DNA from: SIG714 sp045629725
GTDB taxonomy: Bacteria; Bacillota; Clostridia; Oscillospirales; CAG-272
Direction of reading: 5' to 3'
Assembly (NCBI GenBank): GCA_045629725.1
Contig: JAZQRT010000004.1
Location: 1 to 19,193, forward strand
Length of the DNA stretch: 19,193 bases
Shown: positions 7,717 through 14,157 of the stretch, piece by piece
Layout of the letters: each line of letters opens with the position of its first letter
Position numbering within the stretch: the stretch's first letter is position 1
Notes under the pieces: generated by a model
The model's database searches: none
What the model was told of the DNA's origin: nothing
Seen by the model: only the letters and a program-made list of their open reading frames with translations
Program-made: the position numbers and the translations under genes

Positions 7717-8856
7717 TCAGTCAACCATCTTTACGGGAGAGATCATATAAAGGTACTCTCCGTCCTCGCATTCCTTGTTCTTTACTACAACTGACATAAG
7801 GGGCGAGTTCATCAAAAGGGTGATGTCCTCCTCATCGATCGATCTTATAACGTTCATCATATAAGCGCACTTAAGACCTATGGTAATATTATCCCCTGTC
7901 TTTTCGCAGTTTATCTCGTCATTTACGGAATAAGTCGCGGATTTCGCGCTGATCTTGAGTGTTTCATTTTCAAATTCGCATCTTACGTAGCTTCTTGTCT
8001 GACCTGTGGACTTATCCTCGGATACAAGTGAAACTCTCTCAAGTCCGGAAAGTATCTCATCCTTGGATATCTTTGCCGCGATCTTTGACTCTCTCGGAAT
8101 TACTCTTTCATAGTTAATGTACTCTCCCTCAATAAGACGAGAGAAAAATACAATGTCATCGATCACAAATATAACGTGCTTTCTTCCAAAATTGATTCTT
8201 ACTTTATCCTCTGTATCGGGAATAAGCTTCATAAGCTCTATAAGTGTTTTTCCGGGAATAATGAACTTAAAATCTTCTTCAATATTCAAGTTTGTGAGCT
8301 CACAGTTCTTCTTTCTCATGGCAAGAACGTTGGAGTCACAGGCAACAACTCTCATTCCACCCTCCTCAAGCATAAAATAAGCTCCAAGAAGAACAGGTCT
8401 TTGATTTTCATTTGTGGAAATTGCATGCTGTACCTGTGCAACTGTCTTTTTCAGAACGTCGCCTCCGATATCAAATCCGCGATTAAGAGAAAGCTCGGGC
8501 AAAGACGGAAATTCATTTCCGTTCATTACGGAAAGCTTGAATTCACTCTTTCCGCTGCTTATCTTTGCAAGGTTTTTGTCTGTAACCTCAATACATACTT
8601 CATCACCGGGCATGATCCTTACTATTCTGTAAAGCTTTGCCGCAGGTATGATATAGCTTCCCGCTTCTTCTATTTTTGGATATGTTTTTACTGTCATTCC
8701 TTTTTCAAGGTCGTATGAAGATACTGTGCAGCAACCGTCCTCTCCCGCATTAAAAAGGATACCCATTATAGCAGGCGTGGTATTCTTCGTTGATACAGTA
8801 TTCATCGCGGGTGTCAGACATTTGAGCAGCTGCTCCTTTTCAAATATAATTTTCAT
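7717..8856 (-). CDS. dnaN: DNA polymerase III beta subunit (sliding clamp)
   Basis: The 379-residue beta clamp has the usual three-domain length. Typical segments are MKIIFEKEQLLKCLTPAMN, the VSTKNTTPAIMGILF loop, the middle-domain DSNVLAMRK and ENQRPVLLGAYF, and a C-terminus near YLYMISPVKM, close to the family MPMR-type ending that lines the protein-binding pocket. The frame is open upstream to 8886, but the start at 8856 is preferred: it gives the conserved N-terminus and has a strong AGAAAGGAG site seven bases away. Hairpin repeat B4 abuts that site. dnaN is followed directly by recF. It is preceded by a 598-base gap that contains the probable origin. Confidence 0.97.
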   Translation of the reverse strand: MKIIFEKEQLLKCLTPAMNTVSTKNTTPAIMGILFNAGEDGCCTVSSYDLEKGMTVKTYPKIEEAGSYIIPAAKLYRIVRIMPGDEVCIEVTDKNLAKISSGKSEFKLSVMNGNEFPSLPELSLNRGFDIGGDVLKKTVAQVQHAISTNENQRPVLLGAYFMLEEGGMRVVACDSNVLAMRKKNCELTNLNIEEDFKFIIPGKTLIELMKLIPDTEDKVRINFGRKHVIFVIDDIVFFSRLIEGEYINYERVIPRESKIAAKISKDEILSGLERVSLVSEDKSTGQTRSYVRCEFENETLKISAKSATYSVNDEINCEKTGDNITIGLKCAYMMNVIRSIDEEDITLLMNSPLMSVVVKNKECEDGEYLYMISPVKMVD

Positions 8857-8868
8857 ATTTTCTCCTTT

Positions 8869-8915
8869 CTTACCTTTTTTTTGCAAAAAAGTAAGTCAAA
8901 AAACTTTAATAAAAG
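8869..8915 (-). repeat. family B hairpin repeat, copy B4 (diverged)
   Basis: On the minus strand CTTTTATTAAAGTTTTTTGA is followed by a stem CTTAC...GTAAG (foot at 8869-8873 and 8891-8895) with T and A runs inside. The flank matches B1 and B2 (TTTTATTAAAGTTTTTGA), while the G/C arms are replaced. The foot of the hairpin touches the AAGGAG site of dnaN. Confidence 0.6.
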
Positions 8916-8947
8916 GTTTTTTATTATTTTTATTTGTGCCTTTATAG

Positions 8948-9011
8948 GTCATCCTGAGCGCTGGACAAGGTCCGTAGCAAAACCCTTATGGCAAGGCAAA
9001 GCCGAGGGATC
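8948..9011. repeat. palindromic repeat of the GTCATCCTGAG...GGATC type
   Basis: It starts GTCATCCTGAGCG and ends GCCGAGGGATC, an imperfect inversion of the start, followed by nine T. Similar sequences occur as dispersed repeats in many bacterial genomes; that is a recollection, not a search. Here it lies between dnaN and the probable unwinding region. The T-run on the plus strand could make it a terminator for plus-strand transcription. Confidence 0.5.
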
Positions 9012-9082
9012 TTTTTTTTTGAATAATTTATGTTTCTCTGTTCGTTTTTGTTTAGACAGGTTTAATATCGCTTCAAAATCGG

Positions 9083-9340
9083 AAATAAAATAATATAATT
9101 TATTTCTTAACTTATATAGGTTGTTGTGGTTGTTGTTGTGTATGTGCAAAACGTTCAAAACCCTCAAAAACGCCTATTTTAAGCCATTTCCGTGTGTGTG
9201 TTTCTATGTTGACTTTATGTTGCCCCATTGTGTATTGATGTTTAAAGCTCGAAATTAAGGCATTTTTGTGGAAAAATTTGGTATTTTAAAACACTCTCAA
9301 AAATTGGGTTTTGCACCGCTTTTTGTTGGTATGTGCAAAA
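9083..9340 (-). other. oriC: probable origin of replication (oriC), dnaA-dnaN side
   Basis: In the 598-base gap (8857-9454) between dnaA and dnaN, three DnaA-box-like 9-mers point the same way on the minus strand: TTTTGCACA at 9143-9151 and 9332-9340, and TTTTCCACA at 9267-9275. A one-mismatch copy (TTTTGCACC) lies at 9309-9317 on the plus strand and another (TTTTGCAGA, minus) at 9368-9376. Beyond the leftmost box come CAA triplets (9121-9140) and then a 36-base stretch with only two non-A/T bases (9083-9118), the order expected for box, single-strand-binding repeats and unwinding element. B. subtilis places its unwinding region in the same gap. A short open frame at 8949-9167 is not considered a gene. 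The outer parts of the gap hold B4, B5 and the repeat at 8948-9011. Confidence 0.7.
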
Positions 9341-9403
9341 TATCCTGTCAGTTCCCTGTTCGGTCATTCTGCAAAACTTTTTGTATTTTATGGGATTTTT
9401 TTT

Positions 9404-9452
9404 AAGAGGGAAATTTTTCTCAAAAAGTTCCCTCTTTAAAATCGTTAAAAAA
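9404..9452 (-). repeat. family B hairpin repeat, copy B5
   Basis: A 15-bp stem with one mismatch (9404-9418 with 9422-9436), loop CTC and AAGAGGGAA ends, lies 18 bases beyond the dnaA stop. It shares the AACTTTTT...AAAAAGTT-like core with the other B copies, but its flank is weakly conserved. It may stabilise or end the dnaA transcript, although no clear U-tract follows on the minus strand. Confidence 0.6.
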
Positions 9453-9454
9453 CC

Positions 9455-10885
9455 TTATCTGTCCTTTATCTCCTTAATGATCTCGTCGATCTCGATCTTG
9501 AAAAGAGGATTATCTCTCATGCGCTCCTCAACGATCTTGATGGAGGCAAGAACGGTGGTATGGTTTCTGTCAAAGAACTTACCTATCTGAGTTGAGGTCA
9601 TATTTCTTTGGGTACTCATAAGGTAGATAGCGATATGTCTTGCATTTGCTATTTCGTTTTGACGCTTACGTCCCTTTATATCCTCGTCCGTGATTCCGTA
9701 TTTTTTGGAAACGACTTTAAGTATCTTATCAGTAGTTATTTCTGTGATCACCGGATTTTCATAAATATCATGAATACAGCTGATTACCATTTCCTTGGTA
9801 ATTGGAGTACCTGTAAGGAAATTTTGAGCGGCGATCTTTTTAACAACGCCTTCAAGCTGACGGATATTTGATCTGAGCTTTTCGGAAATAAGAGCTATTG
9901 CATCAGAGGGAATGTTAACTCCCATTTTCTTGGCCTTGTCCTTGATGATTGCATTACGAAGCTCGTAGTCGGGAGCTTGAACGTCTGCCATAAGACCCCA
10001 TTCAAATCTTGTTTTAAGTCTGTCCTCAAGTCGGTTCATATCACGGGGAGGACGGTCGGCTGCAAGGATTATTTGCTTTTTGTCTTCATAAAGAGCGTTG
10101 AAGGTATGGAAGAATTCCTCTTGTATACTTTCCTTACCTGCAATAAACTGAACGTCGTCAATAAGAAGAACGTCAGCCTTGCGGTATTTATTTTTAAACT
10201 GACTCGTTGTTTTTTGTGAAATGCAGTTGATAAGCTCAGTTGTAAACTCTTCACCCTTTACGTAGATAATTACAAGCTCGGGAAATTTTTCGGAAATTCT
10301 GTTCATGATGGCATACAAAAGATGCGTTTTACCAAGTCCGGAGTTACCGTAAATGAAAAGAGGATTGTAGTTTTCCTTGTTGGTGTGATCAAAAAGGCTT
10401 GGATTATTTGCAACCGCCATGGATGCGGCATATGCCATCTTATTTGAACTGCCTACGATAAAGTTATCAAACTGATATTCGGTGTTGCGTATACCAGAAT
10501 AGAATGTAGAGGGATTTTCCCTTTCATATTCCTCATGGGTGGGCGCACGTCTTTTTTCTTCCTTTGCCTTCTCCTCTGCTTCTTCCTTTGCCTTTTGATC
10601 GTCCTTTACCTCAAGCATATCAATGTCGATCTCTTTTTCGGCAGTGGAAAGGATAACAATGGGCAACTCAAAGCCAATGACCGTGGCAAGAGCTTCTTTT
10701 ATGGTATCCTTAAATTTCGTTTCAAGAATATTCTTTTTTAAATTACTGGCAATTTTAATTACAGCTTTTTTATCGTCGAGTAAGTACAGCTCGGTTTCCG
10801 GGAACCACAACTTATATGCTGCTTCGGGAAGCTTTTCCCTGATAAGAGCAAGAACTGACTGCCAGATCATGGAATAAGAATTCAT
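9455..10885 (-). CDS. dnaA: chromosomal replication initiator DnaA
   Basis: DnaA is the initiator ATPase that binds DnaA boxes and melts the origin. The 476 residues have the standard four-domain plan. Domain I (1-~85) includes EAAYKLWFPE. A short charged linker follows, rich in Glu, Lys and Ala. The AAA+ domain has Walker A GNSGLGKT (180-187) and Walker B LLIDDVQF (D243, D244). The C-terminal helix-turn-helix ends in FFDRNHTTVLASI. In most DnaA proteins this segment reads GRDHTTV; here Asn441 takes the place of the Asp that contacts DNA in E. coli (D433), while H442 and T443 are kept. The start has an AGGAG site seven bases upstream. The gene diverges from rpmH and has its own promoter. Confidence 0.98.
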   Translation of the reverse strand: MNSYSMIWQSVLALIREKLPEAAYKLWFPETELYLLDDKKAVIKIASNLKKNILETKFKDTIKEALATVIGFELPIVILSTAEKEIDIDMLEVKDDQKAKEEAEEKAKEEKRRAPTHEEYERENPSTFYSGIRNTEYQFDNFIVGSSNKMAYAASMAVANNPSLFDHTNKENYNPLFIYGNSGLGKTHLLYAIMNRISEKFPELVIIYVKGEEFTTELINCISQKTTSQFKNKYRKADVLLIDDVQFIAGKESIQEEFFHTFNALYEDKKQIILAADRPPRDMNRLEDRLKTRFEWGLMADVQAPDYELRNAIIKDKAKKMGVNIPSDAIALISEKLRSNIRQLEGVVKKIAAQNFLTGTPITKEMVISCIHDIYENPVITEITTDKILKVVSKKYGITDEDIKGRKRQNEIANARHIAIYLMSTQRNMTSTQIGKFFDRNHTTVLASIKIVEERMRDNPLFKIEIDEIIKEIKDR

Positions 10886-10933
10886 TTATATCTCCTTTGT
10901 TTTGAGTTATTTATTTATAATCTTTCACCGCTC

Positions 10934-10943
10934 ACGCGCGCGT
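10934..10943. promoter_or_regulatory. (CG)4 palindrome in the dnaA leader
   Basis: ACGCGCGCGT is a perfect 10-base palindrome inside an otherwise extremely AT-rich gap. It lies between the dnaA -10 element and ribosome binding site, so it falls in the dnaA 5' leader. It could be an operator, a methylation target or a Z-DNA-prone tract; there is no direct evidence for any of these. Confidence 0.4.
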
Positions 10944-10963
10944 AATCTATTATATATATAAAT

Positions 10964-10992
10964 ATTATAACATATATATAGCTTTTTTTCAA
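10964..10992 (-). promoter_or_regulatory. predicted dnaA promoter
   Basis: On the minus strand, TTGAAA (10992-10987), a 17-base spacer and TATAAT (10969-10964) predict a leader of roughly 70 bases. A weak DnaA-box-like AAATCCACA (7 of 9, about 11003-11011, minus) lies just upstream of the -35 and could serve autoregulation. Repetitive TATATA tracts around the -10 could also help unwinding. Confidence 0.7.
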
Positions 10993-11023
10993 CAATTTAG
11001 CTTGTGGATTTTACTGCATTTTC

Positions 11024-11046
11024 TGTAAATTTAAAAAAAATTTACA
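11024..11046. repeat. 9-bp perfect inverted repeat between dnaA and rpmH
   Basis: TGTAAATTT at 11024-11032 is inverted as AAATTTACA at 11038-11046, separated by five A. It lies between the divergent dnaA and rpmH promoters in a nearly pure A/T gap (10886-11175). It may be an operator or unwinding feature, but base composition makes chance palindromes easy here. Confidence 0.4.
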
Positions 11047-11096
11047 ATTTTTTGTTGTTATTTTTTACTATAATTAAAAAAAAATTGAAAAAACTA

Positions 11097-11126
11097 TTGA
11101 CAAGAAACAGTAATTTGTTGTATAAT
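11097..11126 (+). promoter_or_regulatory. predicted rpmH promoter
   Basis: TTGACA (11097-11102), an 18-base spacer and TATAAT (11121-11126) are both perfect hexamers. The predicted transcript starts about 45 bases before rpmH. A strong promoter is expected for a ribosomal protein gene. Confidence 0.82.
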
Positions 11127-11175
11127 AAATCGGTCTTGATGAAAATAATGCAATGGAAAAGAGGTGCATACGAAA

Positions 11176-11310
11176 ATGAAGAGAACATATCAGCCTAAAA
11201 AAAGACAGAGAAAAATGGAACATGGTTTCAGAAAGAGAATGGCAACAGCCAACGGTAGAAAGGTCCTCAAGAGAAGACGCCAGAAGGGCAGAGAGAGACT
11301 CACATACTGA
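11176..11310 (+). CDS. rpmH: 50S ribosomal protein L34
   Basis: This 44-residue, highly basic protein begins MKRTYQPKKRQRKMEHGF and ends RRRQKGRERLTY, the standard L34 pattern (MKRTYQPxxxxRxxxHGFRxRM...GRxVLxxRRxKGRxxLxx). It is part of the large ribosomal subunit. An AGAGGTG ribosome site lies nine bases upstream. Divergent from dnaA, it is the classic first gene on this side of the origin. A strong intrinsic terminator follows directly, so much of its transcription probably stops before rnpA. Confidence 0.98.
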   Translation: MKRTYQPKKRQRKMEHGFRKRMATANGRKVLKRRRQKGRERLTY

Positions 11311-11325
11311 ACTTGATTCCAAAAG

Positions 11326-11360
11326 AAAAAACCCGCGTTTTAAAAAACAGCGGGTTTTTA
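11326..11360 (+). terminator. intrinsic terminator/attenuator after rpmH
   Basis: AAAAACCCGC (up to 11336) pairs with GCGGGTTTTT (11350-11359) around a 13-base loop, 15 bases beyond the rpmH stop. It would lower rnpA expression relative to rpmH, a known need since RNase P protein is required in small amounts. Confidence 0.85.
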
Positions 11361-11426
11361 ACATATTTAGATAAGTTGACTTTATCGTTTTTAAAAAATG
11401 CCTATCGGATTTAAAAAAGGTGAAAT

Positions 11427-11816
11427 ATGAGATATTTAACTCTTTGTGAAAATCATTTATATCAAAAGACCTTTTCGGGCGGAAATAAAAAACACACGAA
11501 AACGGTTTCTTTATATGTATTGAAGGATAGAAAAGCATGGCGTATAGCTAAGGAAAATCCTGAAAAAAGAAAACTCAACAGAGTTGGAATCTCCGTTTCG
11601 GGTAAGTTTGGCAGTGCTGTGGAAAGAAATCGCGCAAAGAGACTCATCCGTGAGGCATACAGGAGCATTGATAAAGAGTTTCACGTGGAACAAGGGAAGC
11701 TTGTTGTGATAGTTCCCTCCCAAAGGATCAAAGGGAAAAAAATGAATGACGTAAGGTCGGATCTTTTATATGCCATGAATAATTTGGGTATCATAAATGA
11801 AAAAAGTGATAATTAA
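11427..11816 (+). CDS. rnpA: ribonuclease P protein component
   Basis: The 129-residue basic protein subunit of RNase P assists the RNA subunit in trimming tRNA 5' leaders. The family signature RNRAKRLIREAYR (the RNR motif) is present near the middle, as are the N-terminal FSGGNKKHTKTVSLYV strand and the RVGISVSGKFGSAV segment before RNR. The start is supported by AAAGGTG at 11417-11422. It lies between rpmH and yidD as is usual; its last 20 bases overlap yidD, which suggests coupling. No separate good promoter was found after the rpmH terminator, so expression probably depends on readthrough. Confidence 0.97.
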   Translation: MRYLTLCENHLYQKTFSGGNKKHTKTVSLYVLKDRKAWRIAKENPEKRKLNRVGISVSGKFGSAVERNRAKRLIREAYRSIDKEFHVEQGKLVVIVPSQRIKGKKMNDVRSDLLYAMNNLGIINEKSDN

Positions 11817-12072
11817 AGTCAGAGATCTTTTAATTGAATTTTTTTTGTTGCCTGTTAAGATTTACAGAAAATTTCTCAGTCCTTTGAAGGGTCAGGGCGT
11901 TTGCAGATTCAGACCCACGTGCTCACAGTATTGTATTGAGGCTGTAAGGGAATGGGGAATAATCATAGGCTTTGCACTTACGGTGTGGCGTATACTGAGA
12001 TGTAATCCTTGGTCACAAGGCGGAGATGATCCTGTGCCAAAAAGAAAGCGTGACGATTCAACAAAAAAATAA
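11797..12072 (+). CDS. yidD: membrane protein insertion efficiency factor YidD
   Basis: This 91-residue protein belongs to the YidD (DUF37, formerly haemolytic) family. Recognisable segments are YRKFLSPLKGQGVCRFRPT, the CSQYCIEAVREWG motif, and RILRCNPWSQGGDDPVP near the end. The conserved cysteines lie in the CRF, CSQY and RCNPW segments. It is thought to assist YidC in membrane-protein insertion at the inner face of the membrane, through an amphipathic N-terminal helix (here about residues 5-20). It overlaps rnpA by 20 bases. A 201-base gap with repeat A3 and a possible leader structure separates it from yidC. Confidence 0.96.
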   Translation: MKKVIIKVRDLLIEFFLLPVKIYRKFLSPLKGQGVCRFRPTCSQYCIEAVREWGIIIGFALTVWRILRCNPWSQGGDDPVPKRKRDDSTKK

Positions 12073-12077
12073 TTATT

Positions 12078-12142
12078 AAAGTTTTTTGATCCAAACTTTT
12101 TTAAAAAAAGTTTGGTTAGTCTTAGGGTAAAATCCTAAAAAA
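12078..12142 (+). repeat. family A palindromic repeat, copy A3
   Basis: It begins AAAGTTTTTTGATCCAAA, then the stem CTTTTTT/AAAAAAG, then AGTCTTAGGGTAAAATCCT. Compared with A1 and A2, the left arm has C to T and the right arm G to A at the paired position, so the stem is kept. It starts five bases beyond the yidD stop. Confidence 0.8.
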
Positions 12143-12186
12143 ATTGCGTTTGTCGAGATTGAAAATCGGTTTTGAAAAAGAATGAG

Positions 12187-12253
12187 CCGAAAACAAGACC
12201 GTGCGCTGATAAGCCAAATAAATTACCGAGGCTTAAAGCGTTTTTATTTTCGG
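12187..12253 (+). promoter_or_regulatory. possible structured leader upstream of yidC
   Basis: Nested complementary segments suggest a long hairpin: CCGAAAA (12187-12193) with TTTTCGG (12247-12253), CGCT (12204-12207) with AGCG (12237-12240), and TAAGCC (12210-12215) with GGCTTA (12230-12235), closing a 14-base loop. It ends about ten bases before the AAGAGGT ribosome site of yidC. This is a hand fold without energy calculation; no promoter was recognised in the gap. Confidence 0.4.
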
Positions 12254-12273
12254 TGTAACCAAAAGAGGTAATC

Positions 12274-14145
12274 ATGAACGTAAAAAACAGAGAAAAGAAA
12301 TTTCTCAGATACTTAACGCTTATAATGGCGGTAATGATGGCGGTATCGGCAATAATTCCCGTAAATGCCGAGGAAACCGCAGTTCCCGAGACACAGCAGC
12401 AGACAAATGTGGGAATTCAGATAAAATATGAGGATCTTATTGATGAAAAGATAGAATCCGAGCCATACAATAAAACCAATACGGGACTGTTTTTTGGAAA
12501 ATACGGAGAAAATAAAAAAGCAGATTATTGCTTCTTCGTAAGAGTTGAGGAAGACAAGCTCTCCGAGCTCTACAAGGACTATGCTTCTTTTGAAAAAGTG
12601 GCAGTGATAGAATTCCTTTACCGTGAAAAGGGTGCTTTTGAAGGTGAAGCTGAGGGCTGGAAGGCAGGAAATGCAGGTATCGTTTCAATGTCAAAGAGCA
12701 CGGACGAAGCAAACGGCAAGGAATACGTATATTTTATTCTTGATACCTATGACGGCGGAATGAAGGATCTTGAGGCAGGAAAGGATTACCAGATAATCCT
12801 TGAATTCCTTGAAAAGACAGAAACCACCACAAGACGTCAGGTATGCTCCACAGAGATAATGGACGTTTACTACTCTGTACAGATGAAGGACTCCTGGAGA
12901 ACCTTCTTTGCAGAAAGAGCAGGAGTTGATCTTACAGAGGAAGGTAAGATCAACGAAAAGATCTTCAAGGGTATAATGGACGTTATCCAGGTTCCCATGG
13001 GATGGCTCATGAAGCTGTTCTACAGCATTACTTCAAACTATCTCCTCGCAATATTCCTTTTTGCAATCGTAATTAAGATAGTTCTCTTCCCTACCGGAAT
13101 CAAGCAGCAGAAGAACATGGTAAAGCAGGCTAAATTTGCTCCCAAGCAAAGAGCCATCATGAACAGATATAAGGGCAGAACAGACAGAGAAACACAGATG
13201 AAGTGCCAGACTGAGATTCAGGAAGCACAGCAGAAGGAAGGAATCAGCATGATGGGCGGAGGATGCCTTTCTATGATACTCCAGATGTTTATTCTTATTG
13301 GTCTTTACGGTGTTATCAGACAGCCCCTCACCTACATGTCAAGTATCTCACTTGATGCCATGGCAATTATCAGACAGTATTTTACAGATATCCACGGTGT
13401 AAGTGTAACACTTAACGATATCAACGTAATCGGTTATATGGCAGAGAATTTTGAGGAGGTTGCAGCCTTCCTTTCAAATAATTTCTCCTATGACATTACA
13501 AGCATAATCGGAAACGCATCTGAAATGCCCAACTTCATTCTTTTTAAGGGCTTTGATATGGCAGCATCTCCCGATATCAAGAATTTCAATCTTCTTCTTT
13601 TAGTACCTGTTTTAGTATTTATTTCATACTATTTCAGCATGAAGATCACAAGAAAGTTTTCATATCAGCCTCCAAAAATGGAGGGTGCTCCCGATGCCAT
13701 GGCGGGAATGAAGATCATGGATATTTCAATGCCTGCACTTTCAACTTTCATTTGCTTCTCAGTTCCCGCAATGCTTGGTATCTACTGGATATTCCAAAGC
13801 CTTCTCGGAGTTGTACAGCAGTTGATACTTAAGAAGCTGTATCCCTTCCCTGTTTATACCGAAGAGGATTACAAGGCGGCAGAAAGAGAATATAAGGGCA
13901 AGCTTCCCAAGGAAAAGAAAAATGAAGAAAAAAAGGTGCTTAGCGGTAAGAAGTCAGTAACTAAGTATGACGATGATGACGATGAATACGCAGTTCTCGA
14001 TGAAAAGCCCTCATACTACGATCTTTCGAAGGAAGAAAGAGCAAAAATTGACGAGAAGAACAAAAAGGAAATGAACAATAAGGCGAATAATTCAAAATCC
14101 GAGCTTATTGAAAAGACCGAAATTGACGAAGATAAAAAGAATTAA
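12274..14145 (+). CDS. yidC: membrane protein insertase YidC (Oxa1 family)
   Basis: YidC inserts and folds membrane proteins alone or with SecYEG. The 623 residues are long for a Gram-positive member. Residues 1-~33 form a signal peptide (core YLTLIMAVMMAVSAII, likely cut at VNA/EE). A soluble, acidic extracytoplasmic region of about 200 residues follows, with a further charged stretch up to ~235. The conserved Oxa1 core starts near MDVIQVPMGWLMKLFYSI; its first helix carries K268 (VIKIVLFP) where the groove arginine usually lies, so the positive charge is kept. Hydrophobic segments near QMFILIGLYGVI, LLLLVPVLVFISYYF and ALSTFICFSVPAMLGIYWIF complete the core. A ~100-residue lysine/acidic tail contains a run of five Asp. 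The AAGAGGT site supports the start. It is followed by jag, whose ribosome site overlaps its stop. Confidence 0.96.
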   Translation: MNVKNREKKFLRYLTLIMAVMMAVSAIIPVNAEETAVPETQQQTNVGIQIKYEDLIDEKIESEPYNKTNTGLFFGKYGENKKADYCFFVRVEEDKLSELYKDYASFEKVAVIEFLYREKGAFEGEAEGWKAGNAGIVSMSKSTDEANGKEYVYFILDTYDGGMKDLEAGKDYQIILEFLEKTETTTRRQVCSTEIMDVYYSVQMKDSWRTFFAERAGVDLTEEGKINEKIFKGIMDVIQVPMGWLMKLFYSITSNYLLAIFLFAIVIKIVLFPTGIKQQKNMVKQAKFAPKQRAIMNRYKGRTDRETQMKCQTEIQEAQQKEGISMMGGGCLSMILQMFILIGLYGVIRQPLTYMSSISLDAMAIIRQYFTDIHGVSVTLNDINVIGYMAENFEEVAAFLSNNFSYDITSIIGNASEMPNFILFKGFDMAASPDIKNFNLLLLVPVLVFISYYFSMKITRKFSYQPPKMEGAPDAMAGMKIMDISMPALSTFICFSVPAMLGIYWIFQSLLGVVQQLILKKLYPFPVYTEEDYKAAEREYKGKLPKEKKNEEKKVLSGKKSVTKYDDDDDEYAVLDEKPSYYDLSKEERAKIDEKNKKEMNNKANNSKSELIEKTEIDEDKKN

Positions 14146-14157
14146 AGGAGAATAATT

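Noticed and set aside
8949..9167. Minus-strand 72-codon frame in the dnaA-dnaN gap
   Set aside because: It runs through the palindromic repeat, the unwinding region and a DnaA box, and has no ribosome site; treated as origin DNA.
11376..11404. TTGACT after the rpmH terminator as a possible rnpA promoter
   Set aside because: No acceptable -10 hexamer at 16-18 bases; the sequence there is TGCCTA.
11074..11538. Minus-strand 154-codon frame covering rpmH and the start of rnpA
   Set aside because: It is antisense to two certain genes and rich in Phe/Ser from low-complexity DNA.
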